The position numbers and the translations under genes were made by a program. The notes beneath the pieces were generated by a model. It did no database searches and was not told where the DNA came from. It saw only the letters and a list, made by a program, of their open reading frames with translations. From UBA10348 sp002469915 (GTDB taxonomy: Bacteria; Bacteroidota; Rhodothermia; Rhodothermales; UBA10348), in the NCBI GenBank assembly GCA_029249345.1, contig JAQWHM010000003.1, positions 1 to 16,001 of the forward strand: 16,001 nucleotides of DNA. The letters are read 5' to 3'. Below are positions 8,078 through 15,120 of this stretch, piece after piece; position 1 is the first letter of the stretch, and the number at the start of each line of letters is the position of its first letter.

Positions 8078-9025
8078 ATGATTCTAATTACCGGTGCCCA
8101 AGGCCAGATCGGAATTGATCTTGCGGATTTCTTGGTCGAACGACACGGAAAAGGTCATGTACTAGTCACTGATCTACGCACTCCCGAAAACCTGAGACCA
8201 GATCGCCTATATGATGTCTTAGACGTCACGTATATGGAATCGGTGGAGAAAATCATTGAAGCACACAATGTGCATACGATCTATCATCTCGCCGGAATCC
8301 TCTCAGCTACGGGCGAAAAACATCCTGAATTGGCTTGGAACGTGAACGTAAATGGCGTGCGCAACATTTTAGAAGCCGCTCGGCGGTATAAATGTCGTGT
8401 GTTCTGGCCCAGTTCAATCGCCGTGTTCGGCCCCACTACGCCCAAGGTGAACACACCTCAAGAAACGGTGACGGAGCCGGGTACCATGTACGGTGCGACT
8501 AAAGTAACGGGAGAGTTGTTGTGTAAATTTCATGCAACCCACCATGACGTTGATGTTCGCTCGGTGCGGTTCCCGGGTATCATTTCCCATGCAGCACCTC
8601 CTGGTGGCGGCACCACAGATTGGGCCGTGGATATGTTTGTCCAAGCTGTTAAAACGGGTGAATACACCTGTTTTGTGACGGAAGACACCCGGCTTCCAAT
8701 GATGTACATGCCAGACGCTGTCAAATCGGTTCTTGACCTGATGGATGCTGAACAGGCGAATATCACGGTCCGAACTAGCTATAACCTGACTGCATTCAGC
8801 TTTTCAGCTGGGGAACTGGCCGCCGCCATACAAAAACACATTCCTGAGTTTACCTGCTCCTACGAGCCGGATTTCAGGCAAGATATCGCTGACACTTGGC
8901 CCGCCTCTATAAATGACTCCAGGGCCCGAGCCGACTGGGACTGGGCTCCTGAACACGATCTTGATGCCATGGTTACGGATATGCTGTACCATGTCAGGGA
9001 AAAAGTATCCCGTTCTGAATTTTAG
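8078..9025 (+). CDS. tdh: L-threonine 3-dehydrogenase, SDR/epimerase type
   Basis: This NAD-dependent enzyme oxidises L-threonine to 2-amino-3-ketobutyrate in the cytoplasm. The 315-residue protein belongs to the extended short-chain dehydrogenase (epimerase-like) family. It has the Rossmann glycine motif GAQGQIG (6-12), Asp32 to select NAD, the catalytic Ser112/Ser113 region (WPSSIAVFG), and the Tyr138-x3-Lys142 pair in YGATK. The segment VRFPGIIS and the C-terminal part TWPASINDSRARADWDWAP are typical of the SDR-type threonine dehydrogenases known from Flavobacterium relatives. The enzyme is unrelated to the zinc-dependent Tdh of E. coli. Its immediate neighbour kbl, 14 bases downstream, encodes the next enzyme of the pathway, which makes this assignment much stronger than a generic epimerase call. 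Confidence 0.92.
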   Translation: MILITGAQGQIGIDLADFLVERHGKGHVLVTDLRTPENLRPDRLYDVLDVTYMESVEKIIEAHNVHTIYHLAGILSATGEKHPELAWNVNVNGVRNILEAARRYKCRVFWPSSIAVFGPTTPKVNTPQETVTEPGTMYGATKVTGELLCKFHATHHDVDVRSVRFPGIISHAAPPGGGTTDWAVDMFVQAVKTGEYTCFVTEDTRLPMMYMPDAVKSVLDLMDAEQANITVRTSYNLTAFSFSAGELAAAIQKHIPEFTCSYEPDFRQDIADTWPASINDSRARADWDWAPEHDLDAMVTDMLYHVREKVSRSEF

Positions 9026-9039
9026 ACCCCATACCCTCT

Positions 9040-10230
9040 ATGTTCGATACAGCTCGCCCTCAGATACAATCCATCCTGGATGAAATCGAAAGCGCCGGTC
9101 TCTACAAAGACGAACGAGTGATCACATCGCAGCAAGCTGCCGAGATCACCGTTTCCTCTGGTGATCAGGTCACCAACTTCTGCGCAAACAACTACCTGGG
9201 TTTGGCCAACAGTCCTGAACTGATCGAGGCAGCCCAAGAAGGAGTCGAGAAGTATGGTTTTGGGCTTTCCTCTGTGCGCTTCATTTGTGGCACGCAAGAC
9301 GTCCATAAAGAACTGGAACGACGCATCGCCAACTATCTCGGCACCGAAGATACCATCCTGTATGCCGCCTGCTTCGACGCCAATGCAGGGCTATTTGAAA
9401 CCCTCCTCGATGCGGAGTGTGCAGTTGTTTCAGATTCACTGAACCATGCCTCTATCATTGATGGAATCCGCCTCTGCAAAGCTAAACGACTTCGCTTTGC
9501 AAACAGTGAGATGGAAAATCTTGAGCGATGCCTTCAAGAAGCCCAGGGCTCCAAGCGCATTATGATTGCGACGGACGGCGTCTTCAGTATGGACGGTACG
9601 ATTGCAAAACTAGACGAAATCTGTGACCTAGCAGATAAGTATGGGGCTATGGTTATGGTGGATGAATGTCATGCCACTGGCTTTTTTGGTAAAACAGGTC
9701 GTGGATCGGTAGAATATCGTGATGTGATGGGACGTGTAGATATCATCACGTCTACGCTTGGAAAAGCTCTTGGTGGAGCCATGGGTGGGTTCACTACGGG
9801 GCGTAAGGAGATCATTGAATTGCTACGCCAGCGTTCCCGCCCCTACCTCTTTTCAAATTCTCTAGCTCCTGTGATAGCGCATACCAGTCTTAAAGTATTG
9901 GATATGCTCACGGAGTCTACGGCTTTGCGTGACAAGCTAGAGGCTAACACACTGCGTTTTAGAGATAAAATGACCGAGGCGGGCTTTGATATCAAACCCG
10001 GCGTGCATCCTATTGTACCCATTATGTTGTACGAAGCGCGTCTAGCCCAAAACATGGCCGCCGATCTCCTCGCGGAAGGGATTTACGTGATCGGGTTCTT
10101 CTTCCCCGTTGTACCACGCGAGCAAGCTCGCATTCGAGTCCAAATTTCTGCTGGACACTCAACAGAGCAGATCGATCGTTGTGTGGACGCTTTTGTTCGT
10201 ATTGGTAAGAAGCACGGGGTGCTTTCGTAA
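9040..10230 (+). CDS. kbl: Glycine C-acetyltransferase (2-amino-3-ketobutyrate CoA ligase)
   Basis: This pyridoxal-phosphate enzyme converts 2-amino-3-ketobutyrate plus CoA to glycine and acetyl-CoA. The 396 residues match the family length. Visible features are NNYLGLANSPE (50-60), the cofactor-stacking region around SDSLNHASIIDG (131-142), DECHATGFFGKTGRG with Asp208 and His211, and the Schiff-base Lys242 in TSTLGKALGGAMGG. The C-terminus (RIRVQISAGHSTEQIDRCVDAF) is also typical. Related enzymes of the family (BioF, HemA-type synthases, serine palmitoyltransferase) are possible in principle, but the tdh neighbour and close sequence match favour Kbl. It is translated from the tdh transcript and ended by the terminator at 10264-10298. 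Confidence 0.95.
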   Translation: MFDTARPQIQSILDEIESAGLYKDERVITSQQAAEITVSSGDQVTNFCANNYLGLANSPELIEAAQEGVEKYGFGLSSVRFICGTQDVHKELERRIANYLGTEDTILYAACFDANAGLFETLLDAECAVVSDSLNHASIIDGIRLCKAKRLRFANSEMENLERCLQEAQGSKRIMIATDGVFSMDGTIAKLDEICDLADKYGAMVMVDECHATGFFGKTGRGSVEYRDVMGRVDIITSTLGKALGGAMGGFTTGRKEIIELLRQRSRPYLFSNSLAPVIAHTSLKVLDMLTESTALRDKLEANTLRFRDKMTEAGFDIKPGVHPIVPIMLYEARLAQNMAADLLAEGIYVIGFFFPVVPREQARIRVQISAGHSTEQIDRCVDAFVRIGKKHGVLS

Positions 10231-10263
10231 TCATCTGGAACACCACCTAATTTGCCGAAAAGA

Positions 10264-10298
10264 AAAAGGGCGGGTCGTTAAAAACGACCCGCCCTTTT
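10264..10298. terminator. Bidirectional intrinsic terminator between kbl and the secreted-protein gene
   Basis: A perfect 16-bp stem (10264-10279 with 10283-10298) has a three-A loop and a GGGCGGGTCG core. Its flanks give a T run on both strands (TTTTC on plus, TTTTTCTTTTC on minus). It sits between the two convergent genes and can serve both. Confidence 0.92.
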
Positions 10299-10300
10299 CA

Positions 10301-11170
10301 TTATCTAGCTTTTCTTTCCTGACTTCGTTGCCGAAGCAAGTGCACATGGGCTACTTCATCAGCACCAGCGATTTCGTCGCGGAGAAGTTGTCGGTCTCCA
10401 TTCGGTAGATATACAGACCGGTTGTTAGCGCCTGTTCCAATGCCCGAATCTGGAGCATCGCCGTAATCAACGCCTCCTCCTCCACTAACAAACTCCGAAT
10501 AAATAGAATTGGTAGCGACAAAATCGATTTCAATTGTTTGCCCTACGTACGGCGCGAGAAGAGGATAACCGCCGCCGCCAATTCCACCCAATGTAGACTC
10601 TTCCGTACTCAGCTCAAGGTTCAATGGAGCCACACTTTCAAGTGTAGTATTTGGGAGAGTTAAAGGATCATTTGCGGAGGCTGCTTTTCCCTTGAAGTAA
10701 TGATAGAATTGACCAGTGATGAACGTTTCCGAGTGGTGGATCGCAATTCCTGGGTAGGTCAACGGAGCACCTCGTGCAAACGGAATCGTGTTATTGGTAA
10801 AGTAGGACGATCCATCCGATGCATAATCGTTATTTGGCCGACGAACGGACAAAGTGGAGGTGTCAAGTGGGTAGGGTACACCATCGACAAAAATGGTTCC
10901 GGAAGACACATTAGCAAATTTCTCTTCAAAAATTAATCCAGCCGCACCATATTCCCCAACCGCAGCGGTAACCTGAAGTTCAATTCGTGTCGACGGCGTC
11001 CCCGCTTGGGCAACGTTGTTGATTTCAACAGACGCAGGGCCGGTAAATTGATAAATGCGGGTCTGACCTGAAGCTGGTACTGCAAAAAGCAGAACGAATC
11101 CAAGTATAAATGCAGCTCTGAGAGAGGCAACTGAGCGCAAAAGCTGAGGGAATTTGTAGCTATCGATCAT
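10301..11170 (-). CDS. Secreted protein with DYGDAPDS motif, probably internally deleted and frameshifted
   Basis: The family is not recognised. The 289-residue open frame begins with a signal peptide (hydrophobic AAFILGFVLLFAVPASG, cleavage near residue 36). About 190 residues of beta-rich extracellular sequence follow (VEINNVAQAGTPSTRIELQV, YVGQTIEIDFVATNSIYSEF). It then reaches GGGGVDYGDAPDSGIGTGANN; DYGDAPDS commonly opens GEVED-like domains in large secreted proteins. After that the reading frame gives a low-complexity charged tail (RQLLRDEIAGADEVAHVHLLRQRSQERKAR) that resembles no domain. The same DNA in another frame encodes a convincing T9SS sorting tail. The annotated C-terminus is therefore probably spurious and the gene damaged, either truly or by assembly error. 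Confidence 0.6.
   Translation of the reverse strand: MIDSYKFPQLLRSVASLRAAFILGFVLLFAVPASGQTRIYQFTGPASVEINNVAQAGTPSTRIELQVTAAVGEYGAAGLIFEEKFANVSSGTIFVDGVPYPLDTSTLSVRRPNNDYASDGSSYFTNNTIPFARGAPLTYPGIAIHHSETFITGQFYHYFKGKAASANDPLTLPNTTLESVAPLNLELSTEESTLGGIGGGGYPLLAPYVGQTIEIDFVATNSIYSEFVSGGGGVDYGDAPDSGIGTGANNRSVYLPNGDRQLLRDEIAGADEVAHVHLLRQRSQERKAR
10351..10431 (-). pseudogene. Out-of-frame remnant of a T9SS type A C-terminal sorting domain
   Basis: In a frame different from the upstream protein, these bases encode 26 residues ending at a TAG stop: ALTTGLYIYRMETD then NFSATKSLVLMK. The pattern G-x-Y-x-Y-R-x-E followed by F-x-x-T-K-x-x-x-L-x-K is the end of the type A sorting domain that directs proteins to the type IX secretion system. 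A full domain has roughly 70-90 residues, but here only the last strands are present, about 10-15 codons after the DYGDAPDS motif of the other frame. This implies loss of an internal segment together with a frame change. Confidence 0.75.
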
Positions 11171-11216
11171 GATATTCTAAGTGAGCTCCCGATGGAAATA
11201 TCCATTTCAGCCTAAA

Positions 11217-11235
11217 AAGGGCATATTTTGCCCTT
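11217..11235 (-). promoter_or_regulatory. Leader hairpin upstream of the secreted-protein gene
   Basis: AAGGGCA (11217-11223) pairs perfectly with TGCCCTT (11229-11235) around a 5-base loop. On the minus strand it is followed by TTTTAGG, so it could act as a weak terminator or attenuator 47 bases ahead of the ATG at 11170. The rest of 11171-11427 contains no gene. It is AT-rich around 11300-11345 and probably holds the divergent promoters. Confidence 0.4.
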
Positions 11236-11306
11236 CCATTTTGCTTCGAGAAGATCTACGGTATGGTTCTACATAGATGGGATACGTAGAAAACCACTTT
11301 TTTCGT

Positions 11307-11341
11307 TTTGATTGATATAAAAATGTCACATTTATATTTTG
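11307..11341 (+). promoter_or_regulatory. Candidate DAHP synthase promoter with overlapping dyad
   Basis: TTTG at 11307-11310 and TATATTTTG at 11333-11341 resemble the Bacteroidota -33 and -7 elements, although the second has one extra T. Between them is a perfect dyad AAATGT-C-ACATTT (11321-11333), placed where a repressor could compete with RNA polymerase. The start codon lies about 87 bases further downstream. Confidence 0.35.
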
Positions 11342-11427
11342 TTCAAAATACGACTATGCGTAGAGTTTTGATGACTAAATTACCCCCGGACATTCTCAAT
11401 CTTCCAAACTCTTGACCCCACTAACCT

Positions 11428-12537
11428 GTGATTCTCATTCTCAAACCGGACACGGACACTCACTCTGACCAGTACAAACACCTCATTAGTCATCTGGACT
11501 CGGCACCTCAGTTCACGTATTCGATGCACCAAATCGAAGGTGTTGGGCAGCGCCTAACGGAAATCTATCTTATTGGTGACACGGCTGGGTTGTCAGTAGA
11601 CCAGATGAAGAGCTTGCCGTGCGTTGAGCGTGTGGTACGTGTTCAGGATTCGTACCGTATTCTTGGGCGACACGGCGAGGATAATCTTAGGACTGGGTTT
11701 GAATACAATGGCGTTGAGTTCAGCCAAGACACACTTCATGTATTTGCGGGGTTATGTGCCGTAGATAATGCGGACCACGTTGAGAAGATGTTCTCTGCGT
11801 TGCGGGATGAGGGACAGGTCACTTCCCGAATGGGCGCCTACAAACCGAGGACGAATCCGTATTCATTCCAGGGCCACGGTTCAGACTGTCTGCCATGGGT
11901 ATTTGAGCTAGCCGGGAAGTATGGCATTAAGGTCATTGCTATGGAGGTCACTCATGAGTCGCATATTGAGGAGATTGATGCGGCACTAGAAGCTACGGGG
12001 CGCCCTACGGGTGTCATGCTCCAGATTGGGACTAGAAACACCCAGAATTTTGAGCTTCTTAAGAGTGTGGGTAGACAGAACGAATATCCCGTCCTATTTA
12101 AACGAGGCTTCGGGATTACGCTCAACGAGAGTTTGAATGCAGCCGAGTATTTGGCCAGTGAAGGAAATCAGAACGTAATCTTTGCACTTCGAGGCATGAA
12201 AAACCAAGGTGGCGACCCCCATCGAAACATGGTAGACTTTACGCACGTCCCCGTGGTGAAGCGTCTCACGCGTATGCCGGTATGTGTAGATCCCTCCCAT
12301 TCCGTGGGGTCACGGGACAAAGCTCCCGACGGACTCCTAGACGTCTTTCATGCCACGGCTCAAGGCGTGATCGCTGGCGCCAACATGGTGCTTGTAGACT
12401 TTCACCCAAAACCAGCCAAAGCGCTCGTAGACGGTCCGCAGGCACTCCGCATGAATGAACTAGGATGGTTCCTAGAGGACGTTGCTATCGCACGCGAAGC
12501 GTATGAGAAGAGGTCCCGCCTCAGCGCTCGTCAGTAA
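11428..12537 (+). CDS. aroF: DAHP synthase (3-deoxy-7-phosphoheptulonate synthase), class I-beta, divergent
   Basis: The enzyme condenses phosphoenolpyruvate with erythrose-4-phosphate, the first step of the shikimate pathway to aromatic amino acids. The start is GTG. Residues 1-75 (MILILKPDTD... VERVVRVQDSYRI) look like the ferredoxin-like regulatory domain of the beta subclass. The TIM-barrel follows, with Cys110 (AGLCAV), the substrate loop YKPRTNPYSFQG (138-149), QIGTRNTQNFELLK (199-212), Lys225 (FKRG), Arg255 (LRG), His291 (DPSHS) and Asp335 (VDGPQ). The metal-ligand Glu of the family (in IEVHP) is Asp324 here (VDFHP), and AGPCS is AGLCA, so this is a divergent member. Its TAA stop abuts the stop of the convergent pgm with no spacer. 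Feedback control through the N-terminal domain is plausible. Confidence 0.8.
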   Translation: MILILKPDTDTHSDQYKHLISHLDSAPQFTYSMHQIEGVGQRLTEIYLIGDTAGLSVDQMKSLPCVERVVRVQDSYRILGRHGEDNLRTGFEYNGVEFSQDTLHVFAGLCAVDNADHVEKMFSALRDEGQVTSRMGAYKPRTNPYSFQGHGSDCLPWVFELAGKYGIKVIAMEVTHESHIEEIDAALEATGRPTGVMLQIGTRNTQNFELLKSVGRQNEYPVLFKRGFGITLNESLNAAEYLASEGNQNVIFALRGMKNQGGDPHRNMVDFTHVPVVKRLTRMPVCVDPSHSVGSRDKAPDGLLDVFHATAQGVIAGANMVLVDFHPKPAKALVDGPQALRMNELGWFLEDVAIAREAYEKRSRLSARQ

Positions 12538-14187
12538 TCAGACGCCTGCTCGAACAAATACATCGGTAACCATTCCTTGCGCTTCTTGCTGAATACGTAA
12601 CAGGTGATCCGCACCCCGAAAACTCTCGGCGTAGATCTTATAGATATCTTCCGTCCCAGACGGACGAGCGGCAAACCACCCGTTTTGAGTGGTCACTTTC
12701 AGTCCACCGATAGCCGCTCCGTTTCCTGATGCGTGCGTGAGTCGCTCAAGGATGGATTCACCAGCCAGAGAATCGGCCGACACATCTTGTGCCGACATGG
12801 AGGACAGGACAGCTTTCTGTTCTCTGTTTGCGGGCGCATCGGTGCGGGCATAAATGGGTGCGCCGTGCAGGGCCGTTAGTTCGCCATAGCGCGCTCCAGG
12901 GTCCGTTCCTGTGGTCGCCGTGATTTCGGCCGCTAGCAGATTCAAAATGATTCCGTCTTTGTCGGTGGACCAAGGCAAGCCATTTCTACTCAGAAAGGAA
13001 GCACCAGCACTCTCCTCCCCTCCAAAACCAAGCGAACCAGCGAGCAGTCCGTCTACAAACCATTTGAACCCAACAGGCACCTCGATTACCGATTTGCCAA
13101 TGGCAGCCACAACACGGTCGATGATAGAAGACGAGACCAATGTTTTGCCAACTGCCTCCGTGCCTTTCCAGTTTTTGCGATGGGTGAAGAGGTAGTCAAT
13201 GGCCACAGCCAAATAGTGATTGGGATTCAACAACCCGTGACCTGGGGTTACAATTCCGTGTCGGTCAAAATCCGGATCATTTCCAAACGCAATATCGAAG
13301 CGATCTTTCATCTCAATCAAACCCGCCATGGCATGCGTGGATGAGCAATCCATGCGCACCTTCCCATCTCTATCCACACGCATAAATGAGAACGTCGGAT
13401 CTACCCGCTCATTCACAACCGTCAAGTTCAATCCATAGTGTTCTGCAATGACCGCCCAGTAGTAGGTGCCGGCCCCGCCAAGAGGGTCCGCTCCAATGCG
13501 TACATCTGCCTGCCGAATGGCCTCCATATCGACTACGTCATTTAAGCCCGTTATATAAGGCATCCGAAAGTCCATGGCTCGAATCGAATCACGCCCTTTT
13601 GCTGCGCCTAACCCGATCCGTTTAATACCCTTCAGTCCTGCTTTTAAATACTGATTGGCTCGGTCTTCTACCCAAGCCGTAATCGACCCATCGGCCGGGC
13701 CTCCTGAGGGTGGATTGTATTTAAACCCGCCATCTCGGGGCGGATTGTGAGACGGAGTAACTACAATGCCGTCCGCGCCGCCTTTCCCTTCCCGGTTGTA
13801 TCTCAAAATAGCATTCGAAATAACGGGGGTTGGCGTGAACCCGTCGTTTTCTTGATACCGAACCTCCATCTCGTTTGCAGCCAGTACTTCCAACGCTGTG
13901 TCCGTAGCCGGTCCAGAGAGTGCATGGGTGTCTTTACCCAAGAAAAGAGGACCATCAATGCCATTGAGAACTCGGTAGTCACATATCGCTTGGGTTGTTG
14001 CCAGGATATGGTTTTCATTAAACCGCGTGTCGGAAGAGGACCCCCTATGACCCGAGGTACCAAAAGAGACCGCTTCATCGGGATCTTCTGCATTGGGTTT
14101 AAGACGGAAATAGTCTCCAATTAAAACATCTGGGTCAATAATTAACTCAGGAGGAACAGGCTTTCCGGCGAAAGGGTGGTCTGGCAT
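12538..14187 (-). CDS. pgm: Phosphoglucomutase, alpha-D-glucose phosphate specific
   Basis: The enzyme interconverts glucose-6-phosphate and glucose-1-phosphate in the cytoplasm, feeding glycogen and sugar-nucleotide synthesis. At 549 residues it matches the E. coli Pgm type closely throughout. Motifs are FGTSGHRGS (42-50), the phosphoserine loop TPSHNPP with Ser146, the metal loop NDPDFDRHG, the sugar-binding GFGGEESAGASF and the phosphate-binding RPSGTED near the C-terminus. The start ATG 14187 gives MPDHPFAGKPVPPELI, aligning with the E. coli N-terminus. A perfect TATAAT at 14209-14204 on the minus strand suggests a very short leader. The gene is divergent from the polyphosphate glucokinase, which makes its substrate. 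Confidence 0.96.
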   Translation of the reverse strand: MPDHPFAGKPVPPELIIDPDVLIGDYFRLKPNAEDPDEAVSFGTSGHRGSSSDTRFNENHILATTQAICDYRVLNGIDGPLFLGKDTHALSGPATDTALEVLAANEMEVRYQENDGFTPTPVISNAILRYNREGKGGADGIVVTPSHNPPRDGGFKYNPPSGGPADGSITAWVEDRANQYLKAGLKGIKRIGLGAAKGRDSIRAMDFRMPYITGLNDVVDMEAIRQADVRIGADPLGGAGTYYWAVIAEHYGLNLTVVNERVDPTFSFMRVDRDGKVRMDCSSTHAMAGLIEMKDRFDIAFGNDPDFDRHGIVTPGHGLLNPNHYLAVAIDYLFTHRKNWKGTEAVGKTLVSSSIIDRVVAAIGKSVIEVPVGFKWFVDGLLAGSLGFGGEESAGASFLSRNGLPWSTDKDGIILNLLAAEITATTGTDPGARYGELTALHGAPIYARTDAPANREQKAVLSSMSAQDVSADSLAGESILERLTHASGNGAAIGGLKVTTQNGWFAARPSGTEDIYKIYAESFRGADHLLRIQQEAQGMVTDVFVRAGV

Positions 14188-14203
14188 CAGGTTACGGCAT
14201 CAA

Positions 14204-14209
14204 ATTATA
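14204..14209 (-). promoter_or_regulatory. Candidate -10 element for pgm
   Basis: On the minus strand this is TATAAT, extended as TATAATTTG, which resembles both the sigma-70 -10 and the Bacteroidota -7 element. It lies 16 bases ahead of the pgm ATG. No good -35 or -33 element is visible. Confidence 0.4.
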
Positions 14210-14290
14210 ATGTGGCGTCTCGGAATCTAAGGTTCAGCATGGTGAACAGGAATAGAATTAGATTGAATGCCCTTTCAAATTGCCCTAATG

Positions 14291-14320
14291 AAGTGAGCAC
14301 CCTACTTTTAGGACTCACTT
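14291..14320 (+). promoter_or_regulatory. Hairpin/inverted repeat just upstream of ppgK
   Basis: AAGTGAG (14291-14297) pairs with CTCACTT (14314-14320). Inside it, CCTA (14301-14304) pairs with TAGG (14309-14312) around a CTTT loop, leaving a small CAC/A internal loop. It ends 17 bases before the preferred GTG start. It could be an operator in DNA, or an RNA structure affecting translation. There is no T run after it, so it is not a terminator. Confidence 0.5.
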
Positions 14321-14337
14321 CAAACCGATGGACGCAC

Positions 14338-15087
14338 GTGGATATATTAGGAATTGATATTGGCGGGACAGGAATCAAAGCGGCTATTGTGGATACGAGC
14401 ACGGGTGCTTTGAAATCAGAGCGTCACCGTATCCGAACTCCCGAAAGTGCAACTCCTCAAGCTGTTTCAGCTGTGGTCGTTGAAATGATGGATCATTTCA
14501 AGTGGAACGGTCCCATAGGCTGCACCCTACCAGCGCGAGTCGAACATGGAATTGTACATACGGCGGCCAACATCCATGCGGATTGGATAGAAACAGAGGT
14601 CGACAGCTTATTTTCGATCGCCACTGGTCAGAAAGTTACTGTCTTGAACGACGCAGATGCAGCAGGTTTGGCCTCGGTTACCTTTGGGGCCGGAAAAGGT
14701 CGGATGGGGACGGTCTTTTTTATTACCGTAGGTACTGGAATCGGCTCGGCCATGTTCTTAGATGGAAAACTCGTTCCGGGGACCGAGTTGGGGCATCTTC
14801 AACTCAAAGGGCGTTCGGCTGAGCTCTACGCATCAGCCCGTGTAAAAAAGGAAAAAGAGCTAACTTGGAAAAAGTGGGCCAAGCGTTTCCAGAAATACCT
14901 TCACATGTTAGAATTCCTCTTCGCTCCCGATGCCATCATCGTGGGTGGCGGCGTCTCTCGTCCGGCTAAAATTAGGGAGTATGCGAAGTATCTGAACACC
15001 AATGCAGAGTTACTCTTCGCGACACTTGAAAATGAGGCAGGCATCATTGGGGCTGCTTGCGCCGCTGCTGTTAACGACCAAAATTAG
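14338..15087 (+). CDS. ppgK: Polyphosphate glucokinase (ROK family)
   Basis: The enzyme phosphorylates glucose to glucose-6-phosphate using inorganic polyphosphate, often also ATP. The open frame begins at 14176, but that upstream part resembles no protein, so GTG 14338 (MDILGIDIGGTGIK) is preferred, giving 249 residues. Visible motifs are the phosphate-binding DIGGTGIK (7-14), HTAANIHADWI (74-84), NDADAAGLA (104-112) with the likely catalytic Asp105, GTGIGSAMFLDGKLVPGTELGHL (132-153), and IVGGGVSR (201-208). The stretch SAELYASARVKKEKELTWKKWAKRFQKYL is typical of polyphosphate glucokinases and absent from ordinary ROK glucokinases. The product feeds directly into the divergent pgm, so the pair forms a glucose-to-glucose-1-phosphate route. 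Confidence 0.9.
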   Translation: MDILGIDIGGTGIKAAIVDTSTGALKSERHRIRTPESATPQAVSAVVVEMMDHFKWNGPIGCTLPARVEHGIVHTAANIHADWIETEVDSLFSIATGQKVTVLNDADAAGLASVTFGAGKGRMGTVFFITVGTGIGSAMFLDGKLVPGTELGHLQLKGRSAELYASARVKKEKELTWKKWAKRFQKYLHMLEFLFAPDAIIVGGGVSRPAKIREYAKYLNTNAELLFATLENEAGIIGAACAAAVNDQN

Positions 15088-15120
15088 ACGGGGCAGGGCA
15101 CCCTTTTGCTCGGCCTATCC

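Noticed and set aside
10432..10533. Upstream part of the frame carrying the T9SS tail, as an independent small gene
   Set aside because: Its N-terminal residues are an out-of-frame reading of the secreted protein. Only the last 26 residues resemble a known domain.
14176..14337. N-terminal extension of the polyphosphate glucokinase
   Set aside because: The sequence is not protein-like, overlaps the pgm start and promoter region, and lies before the conserved family start at DILGIDIGGTGIK.
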